A stretch of DNA of 64,000 bases, from assembly GCF_000340215.1 (NCBI RefSeq), contig NW_006921532.1, positions 5,159,126 through 5,223,125 of the forward strand, read 5' to 3'. Shown one piece after another: positions 23,401 to 33,903 of the stretch (position 1 is its first letter; each line of letters begins with the position of its first letter). The position numbers and the translations under genes are program-made. Source of the DNA: Pseudocercospora fijiensis CIRAD86. Taxonomy: Eukaryota > Ascomycota > Dothideomycetes > Mycosphaerellales > Mycosphaerellaceae. The notes beneath the pieces were generated by a model. That model had not been told where the DNA came from and did no database searches. It saw only the letters and a program-made list of their open reading frames with translations.

Positions 23401-24338
23401 GGGAGTAGATAGCGGTCTTTGATAGTAACAGTATTAAGCCCGCGATAGTCGATATATAGGCGTAGGCTACTATCCTTCTTTAGTACGAACAGGATAGGTA
23501 TACTAGCAGGGCTGTTACTATACCGAATTCGACTATTAGCTAGGTTTTCCTCTAGGTACTTACGTAACATAGCAAGCTCTCGCTTACTAAGGTTGTAGAG
23601 GGGACTAAAAGGAACCTCTTTGCCCTCTATAATGTTAATCTTATAATCCGTCTCTTTGAATATAGGCAATGTCGATACTAGGTAGTATTTAAACATATCG
23701 ATATAGGTCTCTCGGATAGGTTCTAGTATGCGAGCAAGCTAATTAGGATTATTAGGGGGCATAGGTTTATCGTTATTACTACCGAGCAGATCGGCAGTCG
23801 GATTAGCTAAGGCGGAGGCTAGTATTAGGTTGCTAATAAACAGGACCCGGATATCGTTAGGGCACTCTCTAACATTAATATGTTTAATATCCTCTTTCCT
23901 AGCGATTCTAAATCGCTATTATTAACTGCCTAAGTCTATAACTATAGTATAGTACTTAAGAACAGGGTTGCTAATAACAATATCAGATAGGAGGCTATCT
24001 ATGTCTACTGCGTAGGTAGTAAAGTTTAGTAGGCGTTTATTTCCGAGGTCGTCTTTTAGAACTATAGGAATATAGTAGGCCCTATAGGTTAAGTACCGAG
24101 CGTTATTAAACCAAGCAAGGACTAGTATATTAGTCCTAGGCAATTATCGGAGGTCTAATTGCTTAGCTAAGCGATAGTTAATAAGGGCGCTAACTGAATT
24201 TCCGGGGTCTAGTATAACCTTTGCCTTATAGTCAGTATCGGGCCTAGATATAAGACAGGTACGTATAATAGCTAGTACAATGTCGATAGTCTTACGCCGT
24301 ATAAGGCTAATAGTTAGTACGGCGCTTACTCTTTTTTC
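20490..24338 (-). pseudogene. Degraded pol of chromovirus copy 2
   Basis: Mirror of copy 1 pol. Protease piece 23922-24143 (LGNKRLLNFTTYAVDIDSLL). Reverse transcriptase piece 23295-23696 with YIDYRGLNTVTIKDRYLLP, where GL is kept as in functional relatives. Active site YLDN at about 23150. RNase H at about 22400-22710, integrase at about 20990-21850, chromodomain at about 20530-20620. Confidence 0.9.
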
Positions 24339-25715
24339 GAAGGTTAGCCTATAGGGGTAGTGTTAGCCGCTAAGAGGTACTTTCGGTATTTAGCGGAAGC
24401 ACGATCAATTCGGGCCTAGTCCTTAGGTTTATCGCATTAGCCTAGTAGATAGCTAGTACTATTACAATTGAAGCACTTCAATCCGGTTAGTAGACTGCTA
24501 TAGCTTTTGTTGCTATTATTAGCCGAGCGGTTAGTATTATAGGGATACGAGCCCCTTCTACGGCCCCTATCGCGGCCTCCTCTATATAGCCGCTAGCTAC
24601 GGCCTCTTCTACGATCCTTACTGTTCCTATTATTAGTATTGTTGTCCTAGTAGGAACCTTAGTTTCCTCCGCGGCTACTACGGTTGCTACGGTTAGTACT
24701 AGCTAGTCGGATCCTTAATTCTAGTCGTTGCTAAAGCTAAATAGCTCGTATAGCTGTTTCTACTTTAACTATAAATTGAATACGTATTAGATTAGCCTAT
24801 TCGAATACGCGACAGCGATCTAATTCGAGAATAAGCTCCTACCTAAGCTTAGGGCGTATTTCCGAGATCTATATAGAATTAGTCTTAGGCGGAAGGTCGT
24901 CTTTAAGGGTTTTTAAATAGGCCTTAAATAAGCGAGCCGATTAATTAGTCTTCTATTTAGCTCGAAGATATAGGTCCTAAGTATATTGTTGCCTTAGTAT
25001 AGGGTTTCTAAGGGTATCTAGTATAATAGTTTTATAGGTCTGCTACTAAATAGCGGTCTAGTCGTCGAGGGAGTCGAAATAGTTATCCTATATACGCTTT
25101 AGGTCGCTATTAATATACTATATAGCGTATACGACTAAGGAATAGTCGTCTAGTAGCGCTCTTAGTGCGTTACGCTAGTTAAGTTTATAGTTACGAATAT
25201 AGTCGTTATACTGCTTCCGACTAGAGCTATTAAATATAGTACAGTCCTTAAGTTTAGCATCCTTCTTTTAGATAGGTAGTAAAGAAGGTCCTACTATTAG
25301 CTTAGTAGTAGTTGTTAGAGATTCCTAGAGGCGGCGAATCTCGAGAAGATTATCCTTTAGCTATTGTTCTTAACGCAAGGCAGTAAGCCTGTTTTAGGTA
25401 GCTTCTTAAAGCCTCGCTACTAGCTAGGGCCCGAAGGCTAGTTAGCTATATCGACGGTTAACAATGTTATTAAGAATGTCGTTAACGGGCAACGACGGGT
25501 TATCCCCTTCGATTATAGGTTCTTTAGTAGGCCCTCTAGTAGGCTCTTTAGTAGGCACTTTAGTAGGTGCTTCGGTAGGCACTTTAGTAGGCACTTCGGT
25601 AGGCACTATGCTACTAGCGTTATCGTTACTAGCGCTACTAGCGGCAGTACGGTTGTTGTTTCGTAATAAACTAGCTATTATAAGAGGCGATACTAATAAT
25701 GTATTATTAGCCCCT
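24325..25715 (-). pseudogene. Degraded gag of chromovirus copy 2
   Basis: Same protein as copy 1 gag. The CCHC knuckle region lies at about 24440-24485 (CFNCNSTSYLLG), the basic Arg/Gly stretch at about 24530-24690, and the PTKVP-type repeats at about 25540-25610. TAG/TAA stops sit at Gln positions. Confidence 0.82.
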
Positions 25716-25950
25716 AAGATACGGATATAGCGGAATTAGTAGATATCGGCCTAGTATACTTAACTTAGTATAATAAGCCGTATAGAAGGCCTTGCTTAAT
25801 AATTAGTACGGTTGTTTTAATAGAATAGTACGTATAGGTCCCGTTGTTCGAGCGCAATATAGTTAAATCGATAGTTTTCGTAGCTATACCGCTAAAAGCT
25901 TGAAATAAGGACTATCTAGCTACTACCCTTAAAGGGTAGATCGAATACTA

Positions 25951-26146
25951 TATAAGAAGGGTATACTAGCAGGTAGATAGGGTAGTAGTAGGTACAAGTA
26001 GTATTCGATAAGGAACTAGGAGGAGAGGGAGGAAGGCAGGCAAGTTAGCCTATTGCTAAGTGCTAAGCCCTGCCTAAGGCACTAAGACCCTAGCTTTACT
26101 CGGCCTAATTACATACTAGTTACGTATAGCCTCTTTAGCCCTAATA
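25951..26146 (-). repeat. 5' LTR of chromovirus copy 2
   Basis: 196 bp, about seven transitions away from 19007-19202; followed on the right by gataa at 26147-26151. Confidence 0.95.
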
Positions 26147-26926
26147 GATAATCTATAGTATTATACTACTATTCTTAATCGTTGTAATATATTAAGCGAG
26201 TATAGATATAGCTATACGGCTAGTAATCCCTACGTAGACCTAGATAATATAACGCGAGTCGACATTAATAGCTACGTAGATCTATATCTCCTAATACTCG
26301 AATTTATAGTAAGCATCTATTAATATTATATAGCTAGGGCCTAATATAATAATCGCTCTATAGTACTCTCGCGCCCGCTCGCGGCGGACTCGTAACCCTT
26401 TAGGATTTAGTAAGCAAGCTATACGATATAGCCGATCTCTACTAATAATATTATATTTAGACCTAATATAGGTATATAGGTGCCGTCGGCCGAAGGACTC
26501 TACTATAGACTTCTCGAGCTCTTCCTATAAGACCTCTACTATCTCCTCTTCCGCTTCTATCTATCTATCTCGCGATAATGCCTTCTTTAATCTAAGCTCT
26601 TAACGTATCCGTTAATATCTCTGCTAGCTAATATTAAATCTATCTATCTTTAGTACTTTAACCGCTTCTTTATTAGTTAAGCGTAAAGCGGAGAAGGTAT
26701 ATACGACTCGGATCTTTAGTACCTCGATATTATTAACTCGGTTATAGTAAGCGTAATAGCTATAATTAACCCTCTATTCCTTAAGCTTCCGATAAAGTGT
26801 AGAAAGAGCTATCTAGTAACTAGTCTCTTATATAAGGTGCTATAGGATTTCGCCTTATATAGTACCGCTATTAACTTATAAGGTTATCTAAGCCCTCTAT
26901 AGCGAGAGATCGATACGTAGAGGCAT
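26147..26926 (-). pseudogene. N-terminal part of degraded integrase-core transposase
   Basis: ATG at 26926, only 3 bases from the terminal gcgag array. Through TAG/TAA stops the frame reads MPLRIDLSL and then a helix-turn-helix-like region. Next is RHLYTYIRSKYNIISRDRLY (about 26460), then ILGPSYI, then an RNase-H-fold core (IYVAINVDSRYII and VYVGITSRIA, about 26300-26220). This resembles the fungal proteins annotated as integrase core domain, which read IDAYSRYI at this place. The frame runs into the target duplication of chromovirus copy 2 and continues at 19006. Confidence 0.75.
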
Positions 26927-27135
26927 TTTGCGAGTTAATAGCGAGTATAGTGCGAGGGCAAACATAGAAAGTTGGTCGTAGAGGTAGGTTAGTGGAGGAG
27001 GCGGTGAGAACCTCTATTGACAATCTGGTATGTATGGGCCTCCCTACGATTCACGCTTTGGAATTCTCGTATACTCACTAATCACCAAAGACACCGCTCT
27101 GGCCTGTACATCCACGCAACATCGCCCCTCCCTCC

Positions 27136-28804
27136 TTACTTGGAGCCAGAATTGTCGGCGCAAGACCACACAGACCCGGCATCTGCTTGATACGCTTGAA
27201 CGATCTTCTGCAAAGCGCCCCATGTGCCCGAAATGGTGCAGAAACAGCCTGCAACAAAGATGAAGCATGCCCACACGGCAGCAGCGTACCATCGCCTGCT
27301 ACGCTGATTGTGCCTCTCATCATACCACCACATCATTGCATAGGGCTGAAGCACAATCAACGTTCCGAACAGTGCGCCTATCAACGAGACAAGGCTGGAA
27401 AACCCAGGAACGGCACTTGCAATCAAGTAGGCGACGAGAACGACGCCGGAGGTGCAGCTGAACCACACGGTCCAATGCTGCCAAGTCTTGGAATTTAAGT
27501 GCCTGCTGCCGGCCAGGCAGCGGAGGAATATTGTCTTGGCAGGCACCTGTATGCACACGTTAGTGGCTGGCACATCGCCATCTCGAACTGGAGAATCACT
27601 TACGTGACAGACAATCATTGACGTGATCGCAAGCCCGGGCAGTCCAAGGCCGTATGCGACCTTCTTAATGAGATGGCCGGCAGATCCCAAGGCGGGAGAT
27701 GTGACGTACGAGCCACAGAAGTAGTAGACCATGATTCCGGCAATGGTATAGATGCTGAAGACAACCGACTGGCAGAGATACATGGACTTGAAGTAGTCTT
27801 TCTTGACTTTCATCTCCGCGAAGATGGTGAAGAAGTATGGCGTTCCAGTGAAAGAGAAGATGATAGTCGACACAGCTGCCATGGCCTGAGGAAATGATGG
27901 GTGACCGAACAACTTGTAGTCTGACGACCATGGGCCAGTCTGGGGTGCAGCAGCTGGGCGCTGCAGAGATACCGCGATGGAGACAGTGAACACTAGCGAT
28001 GTCAGAACGAAGCCACTTCCGATCTCGTCAATGGATATACTCACGGGATGAAAGGATGAACACCATAGCCACAGGAGCGAACCAGCTGATCTGGGCGATC
28101 TTCGGAACAGATGCCAAACAGAAAGCAAGAATGGCGGCCACGGCGATGAAGGCGGCAGTACATGCTCCATGCTCGGACAGCGCGTTCAGGCAAGTCGACA
28201 CCGACACCAAAGCAGAGCCAGCGGTGAAGATGTAGTCTGTATCAACGTCAGCCAGCTTTCATCGATGCAGAACGTGCTACAATCCATACACAGCATCAAA
28301 CAGGCCAGTAAGATATACTCCCCGGGAGCACCAAACATTATTTTGCCCGCTTGATCGAGACTGAAGGTCTGATCGTGCTTCAGGCAGAACTTGCCTGCCC
28401 TGTGATTCGACCAAGTCGCCATACTCGCCACGATGAACAGGACGAAGACACCCGGTACGAGACCCAAGATCTCAAAGGCGCCTGGTATCGAGAGAGCACC
28501 AATGCCTACTTGGGTCTTCATCATGAGAAACGCGGCAAACTTCCAGCCAGTCTACATCACAGACATCATCAGCATGGACTCACTCGAATCTCGGCAAAGA
28601 GCTACCGCATCAAAAGATAATAAGTCTGGCAAGAAAGAGAGGACATACATTGTTATAGTTGATCTCGCCCTCTCCGAATATGGGGTCTGCTGTGGCCTTG
28701 GTAGATTCAGTCGCGTTAGACCGCTGAGCCTCGAGAGCAACCATATCTACAGCAACATCGATGGGTTGCTGGGAGCCCTTCGAAGAAGCGTCGTCAGAAG
28801 CCAT
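27136..28804 (-). CDS. Amino-acid transporter, Aa_trans family (N-system/mtr-like)
   Basis: Plasma-membrane amino-acid/proton symporter by family. Five exons: 28804-28649, 28551-28290, 28236-28045, 27992-27604 and 27546-27136. The introns are 97, 53, 52 and 57 bp with GT-AG ends and total 1,410 bp coding (469 residues). The polar N-terminus (MASDDASSKG) is followed by about 11 hydrophobic helices. TGWKFAAFLMMKTQVGIGALSIP (exon 2 start) is the conserved first helix of the family. MIVCH joins VPAKTIF across the last intron, which is in frame and would otherwise add 19 residues. The 3' end lies only about 180 bp from the RIP block, yet the gene shows no RIP bias. Substrate cannot be told from sequence. 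Confidence 0.88.
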
Positions 28805-29655
28805 GTTGCCGATTGCGGATGTCGTTTGGTAAGGTATTCCAAACGGTGTTCCGGTAACATAGAGGAATGGCGTGATTGATGCTTGTGGCAGTTGTCTGGA
28901 CAGTAATTCAGTATGAGGTAAAGTAATGATTGTAGGGACAAGTGGGAAGCACGGTGATTTTTGAACGTGTTAGTCCTCAGCAAGCCGACACTTTCTGCGT
29001 GTCTTGGCTAGTGCATGATTTCACATTCGCACAACCAGGTACCAACTTCCTTGAACTCTGTGGTCAGCGGTATCTTTGCTTCGGGAGGAAGACCTGGTAC
29101 CGCCGAGTATGAGAAGTCAGAGCTACCGGATCTGACGCCAATTTTATTTCTCACGACCTTCAAGCCTTGGCATTGCAATCATCACCCGGCCCATTTTTGA
29201 ATGCGGGATGGCTTCAAGTCCGGACCGCGATACCGCGCAGACATATTGAGAAGCCATGCAATCATCGTATGCTCAAAATTCTGCTGGCTGGCATCAGCGT
29301 CTCCAGAGGCGCAATTCTGGCTGACGAACCTTCCTTCCTCCGCAACGATGTGTCAAAGACACCAGCTGGCGTGCGGAGAGAATTGGTCCAGTATCCGCGA
29401 CCTTCCCATCTGGCGTATGGAGTGCGAAGCAATGCAGCATGACATAAGGATGGTCTTCCGGGACGAAGGTGTCTTGTGGTTGCAGTGGATCCCGTAGTGA
29501 GGACGTCTCCGGCAAGCAAAATGGTCGGGCACTTTTCGAGCCACGAATTGCTTTATCAGGTAAACCTTACAGACAACGATATCGAGGAATGAGGATGCTG
29601 CCATGTTGCAAAGCGTCTGGTCTTTCTGTTCTCAGATACATGTAGGCTGACCTGC
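28805..29655. other. Intergenic; no gene supported
   Basis: About 850 bp upstream of the transporter and downstream of the F-box-like gene. Only short overlapping frames with no family resemblance. It should hold the transporter promoter. Confidence 0.5.
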
Positions 29656-31176
29656 TCATCCTACCAACTTGAGCTTGGACATCTGCTCTATCACGATCTT
29701 CAGATCCATAGCCAACAAGTCCTTCTCGTTGACCACTTCCTTGGGCTCGACTTCCATCTCGTCTGCCACGTCGGTACCAGCAGCACCGATTCGTTCACTT
29801 CCCGAACCCTTCAGGTTCATTTTGCCCAGCTCTTCCAGCATGTTGTCCAGCTTGGCGTCCTTCTGGGTCTGAATCTCCATGATCTTCCCTGTTTCAACGT
29901 TCACCTGTTTCGCAGGGTACTCTCTGCTCTTCGCATTGCCCGAGATCTCGCTGGTTGCTCTTGCCTCAGCAGCACGGTCATGTGTCAAGGTTGGCTGAAC
30001 TTGGCGCATTGCCCATCTCTTAGCCAAAGCTCGCATTTTTGCATCTAGTGGATCAGCTCGACCACCTGCTTCCATGTCCTCGAAGTCTCTCTTTCTGCCC
30101 AACAATTTGCTGGTGTTCATGAGTCCAGAGAACGGGCTGTTTTCCTTGGCAATTTTGACGTCGCGTCTAGCAGCTTTGATACAGCCTTTCCATGCCTGTA
30201 CCTTGTTGCCGTTGTGCGTATCAATCCAGTCAATAGCCTTAGCGATATGTCTCACTATGGCTTGGCGAGTGATTCTTTCAGAACGCGTTTGCGCCATCAG
30301 TGAGAGATCTTTAGGCCGCAAAATGTCTCGGAGCATATCATATTGACGTTTTCTTCCTCGCGCCAAGAGGGATGGGGAGTGATATCTCAGCTCACGCTGA
30401 TATGTGAGCCTGAAGTGGTGGCCATCGATTTCAGCATGGCCAAGCCGAGCGAGACTCGAAGGTCTGCAGCTTTGATACCACTGTCGAAGATTGCGCTCGG
30501 CGCCTTCTTGCCAGTAGTAGTCGTCACAAAGCTCGATTACAACATGCGCAGGGCGCCATTTCTTGATGACCTGAATGACTGTCTTGAAGTTGAATGCACG
30601 GACTAAGAAGTGCATTCGTTGAGCTTGGAAGTTGCGGCGATGAAAGAACTGGGAAACATCAGCGTCGCGCCTCGATATGCAACAAAGTATTTCTCGAGCG
30701 TACCTCGAGATACTCCTTTCTGAGTTGCTGGCAAATGCTGAACATAGGATGAATGTGCCGACTTTTCGCCCTCGAAAGCTGGGCGAGCTCGTCAACAACT
30801 TGAGACCCGATCGACACACCCTCGTACATGGCTGGCGCGGGAGAGTCGTTGGTGTATGGGCTGGCATCATGAGGATAGCGAACTCGACGTGATTGCAGTT
30901 TCTCGGGAACGCAACTTATTTCGTGCGGAATGTAGGAGTAGACTTGCGATAAGTGTCAGCCAATTCGATGCCTTCGAGTCTGCCTTCAGGCTACTTACTG
31001 AGATCCCGTATCTCTCGAGGCAGACCAAGGAGGCTCGCACGTCGAGGTGCGACGCGATGTATACCAATTGAGCCCGTAGCGATTTGCGCGACAGTGCGAT
31101 GACAGCGTTCCGAGAAAGAGGCGGCTCGCAGCTGGCGATGTGAAGGCACATCTCCATCATACTTGCGCTTAGGCAT
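29656..31176 (-). CDS. F-box-like protein of unknown substrate
   Basis: Model of three exons: 31176-30999, 30942-30704 and 30648-29656, giving 469 residues from the ATG at 31176. Intron 1 (56 bp) has GTAAGT and a branch-like gctgac before AAG. Intron 2 (55 bp) is not a multiple of three, so it is needed to join the two long frames. After splicing the N-terminus reads ASLLGLPREIRDLIYSYI, the short Leu-Pro-x-Glu-Ile-Arg motif of fungal F-box-like proteins. A middle part with Trp/His-rich helices (HVVIELCDDYYWQEGAERN) and a charged C-terminus follow. F-box proteins usually recruit targets to SCF ubiquitin ligases; a Skp1 contact here is inference. A longer start upstream cannot be excluded. Confidence 0.72.
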
Positions 31177-31539
31177 GTTGGCGGTGTGGAGGGAAAAGAA
31201 CGCTTGCAAGCATGGGATTCCTGAACGAGATCGTGCGTTTGGAAGTCGCAAGTCTGTGTTCGGATAAGCTATGCATGTGAAAGGCTTTAGCGTGTCATGG
31301 GCGCGTTTGAAGGCTGCTTGCACCCGCGCTCCGCCCCACTGATGTTGAACAAGATGGTTCGACGAGCAGGAAATTGCTATCACAGATGAAGGAAAGAGAC
31401 TCAGTGAGATCTGGTAGCATTATATAGGCTTTTCGAAGTCTACATACCTCCCTACAGCCGGGGACCTGGGTATATGCCGAGCCATCTACATAGGGCGCCG
31501 TCGCTATGCATTATTTTCGCCTGCGTGATGACAATTCAG
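31177..31539. other. Intergenic between the F-box-like and CCT5 genes
   Basis: 363 bp holding the F-box-like gene promoter and the CCT5 3' region. No further gene seen. Confidence 0.5.
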
Positions 31540-33363
31540 TTAGAAGTCGTTATCGTCGCTGCCAGCAATGATGACATTGTTGACCTTGAGGACCATTCGA
31601 CACAGCTGGGTAGCAAGCAGGAGTTGTTGGCGTTTCGAGATGAGCGGGTCGATAACGAAGTGCTCCTTCATGTCTGCATTGTGAGTTAGCATTGGGGTCT
31701 CAAACAGGACCATGTTCGACTTACCATTCGATCCGGTCTGCATGCAGTCAACGCCCAATCTCCCTCTGCCCTCGCCCTTGCCTTGCCGCGCTTTCAGTTC
31801 TGACAATGTCTCAATCGGACTCAAACCACTATTCTCTGCCAGCGCCATAGGTACAGCATCAAGCGCGTCAGCGAATGCGCGCATACTGTATTGCTCCAAG
31901 CCAGGAGTCTGAAGAGCTTCCTTCTCGACTGCAAGCGAACATGCGATTTCTGCTGCACCGCCTCCATACACAATGCGGTTGTCCTTGACAAGATTCCGAA
32001 CAACGCAGAGAGCGTCGTGTAATGACCGCTTCGCTTCATCGATGATCATCTTGTTGCTGCCACGAATGAAGGCCGTGACAGCTCTTGAGTTGGCGCATTC
32101 CTCGATAACCAGCATCTTTTCTCTCGTCGTACCGAAGGACATCTCACGCACAATTCCGGCCTTCCCCAGCTTTTGTGCGCTAAGATCCTCAAATCGTGGT
32201 ACAATGCGTCCATTGGTGGCGATAGCGATCAATTCGATCTCCGGACCACCAACCCACCGCACAGCCGGGAGCTCGTTCGTGAGAAGAAGATGGTTTGCTT
32301 CGTCGTCAAAGCCCCACTGGCAGATGACCACGTTCGCGCCGGTGTCTTTGATCTGCTGGATCATTTCGGCAAATTTGGCCTGCTCGTACTTTTGCAACTC
32401 CTTGAACTCGGCGACACTAGTAATGTCGAGCTTATGCTTGGTCTTTGGCTTGGGTGGCTCGAATGCGCAGGTCAGAATAGCCAACTTGGCGTCTCGTACT
32501 TCCGAGGGCATCTGTGGATGGGAGAAGTCCTTGTCGACAATCACACCCTTAACAAGGACAGAGTCCTCCAGTGAACCGCCGACCTTGCCATCCACCTTGA
32601 TGAGCTCAAAGTCCACATCTCTACGCTCCAAATCTGCGACGGAGAGCACAGCATCGACAGCCATCTGCGAGAACTGGTCGTGTGCTTTGGAGACAATCTT
32701 GCTACCCAGCGAGGTCTTGGCGCACTTGAGCAAGTTGCTAGTGTCCTGGTTGGTGAAAGGCATGACATCTGATATGCGGTCCAGTTCGTCGACGGCCAGC
32801 TCGCAAGCAGCATCATAGCCATCTGCTATCCTAATGGGGTGGATTCCCTTGTCGATCAATTCTGCAGCCTGTTCGAGCAAGGCTCCTGCCAACACCACCA
32901 CACCAGTTGTGCCGTCTCCAATCTCGGCATCTTGTGATTGCGAAAGTGATACAAGCAGCTTCGCGATGTGGTCCTTGATCTCCATCTGACCAAGAATGGT
33001 TGCGCCATCGTTGGTGACTGTGATGTCGCCGTCGGGTGAAATGAGGATTTTGTCCAAGCCGCGGGGGCCCAAAGAGGTCTTGACGATGGATGATACGGTG
33101 CGTGCGGCGAGGATATGCTGCTTGACAGCGTCGGTGCCATGCGTTCGCTTCTTCTTGCCTTGGTCTCTGACGATGATGAAAGGCCTGCCGGACTCGTCTT
33201 GTGTGATCTGGGCTAGAATCCGTCAGTCTCTGGGCTCCCTGGGGGCTCACTTCGATTGTGCGCATACCGTTGCTCAGATCGAGCTCTGTACACGCCGTCA
33301 GTTCCTGCCTCACTTGATGATTTCTTTTCATATGAAAGACTTACGCATGCCTTGTCCGGCCAT
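31540..33363 (-). CDS. CCT5: T-complex protein 1 subunit epsilon (CCT5)
   Basis: ATP-driven cytosolic group II chaperonin subunit that folds actin and tubulin within the eight-member CCT ring. Four exons: 33363-33345 (19 bp), 33285-33268 (18 bp), 33212-31725 and 31673-31540. The introns are 59, 55 and 51 bp, giving 552 residues, normal for CCT5. The two tiny first exons splice to MAGQGMQLDLSNAQ, then [20 protein letters not shown] as in epsilon subunits. Chaperonin motifs: [31 protein letters not shown] (ATP binding and hydrolysis) and GGGAAEI near the C-terminal equatorial domain. The last intron, GTAAGT to GCAG with branch gctaac, lies in frame and joins QTGSN to [11 protein letters not shown]. 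The gene is divergent from HP1. Confidence 0.95.
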
Positions 33364-33903
33364 GTTTGCTCCTGCTGCGGACAGCAACAAACAACACGCA
33401 ACTTTTATTCGGCAACTTTCCTCAGATCTTTCCTCTCCAACACCACGAACAGCACAAGTTCGTGCGACTATTCGGCCAAATGCCTCCACGCAAAGGGTGG
33501 AAGAAGCGACTGGCAAGAAAGATCAAGGAAGATGTCAGCAGGTGCGTATGGTCAACTGCTACTCCGTACAATGATGCTACGATTCAGTAGTAGGGTCAAG
33601 GTTCTTTCTTTGGCGATCGCGTCTCTGGCTCGGCTGTTGCCGCTCGACGCGCCTGCCGATTGCCGTCTCCAGCCACGCCAGCTTGCACTCCTGCTTCTGC
33701 TCCTGCTCCTGCCTTCCACTGCACCCTTAGGACTTCACGTCGCGTCGCATCGCATTGCATTACCGATCGCGGTCGCATAGACTGTCTATTGATACTGACG
33801 CAGTCGCGTGTGCAGTGCGCGCAGCCCTCAGGTGCAATTGAAGTGGCGCAGTGCTCTGCGCGACACGCCCACACCTGTACGCGGTCGAGGTCGACGAGAC
33901 GAA
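33364..33903. promoter_or_regulatory. Shared divergent promoter of CCT5 and HP1, with a possible uORF
   Basis: 540 bp between the two start codons. A 36-codon frame with its own ATG at 33480-33590 on the plus strand encodes a basic peptide (MPPRKGWKKRLARKIKED). If transcribed with HP1 it would be an upstream ORF. Splicing its donor-like GTGCGT to the HP1 exon 2 acceptor would not keep frame, so I do not treat it as an HP1 exon. No TATA box stands out. Confidence 0.45.

Larger units (their letters stand above)
19007..26146 (-). mobile_element. Full-length RIP-mutated Ty3/gypsy chromovirus, copy 2
   Basis: 7,140 bp with two 196-bp LTRs (19007-19202 and 25951-26146) and a perfect 5-bp target duplication, gataa, at 19002-19006 and 26147-26151. 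It is the same family as copy 1 in opposite orientation, with the same gag/pol layout, the same A6 frame-change site (24332-24337) and the same YLDN active-site loss (about 23150). It interrupts the integrase-type transposase gene, so it is younger than that transposon. Confidence 0.95.
18104..26956 (-). mobile_element. Integrase-type DNA transposon interrupted by chromovirus copy 2
   Basis: Inferred from a decayed transposase gene that resumes across the nested retroelement, and from matching ends. The left end has three ctcgc motifs at 18104, 18115 and 18126 (11-bp spacing) followed by aaat. The right end has three gcgag motifs at 26930, 26941 and 26952, the same array inverted and also followed by aaaat. 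Without the 7.14-kb insertion the element would be about 1.7 kb. Outer boundaries beyond the arrays and any target duplication are not clear. Chromovirus copy 1 landed just outside the left end. Confidence 0.7.

Noticed and set aside
25464..25730. Plus-strand frame with GTLVG repeats
   Set aside because: Antisense shadow of the gag repeat region of chromovirus copy 2.
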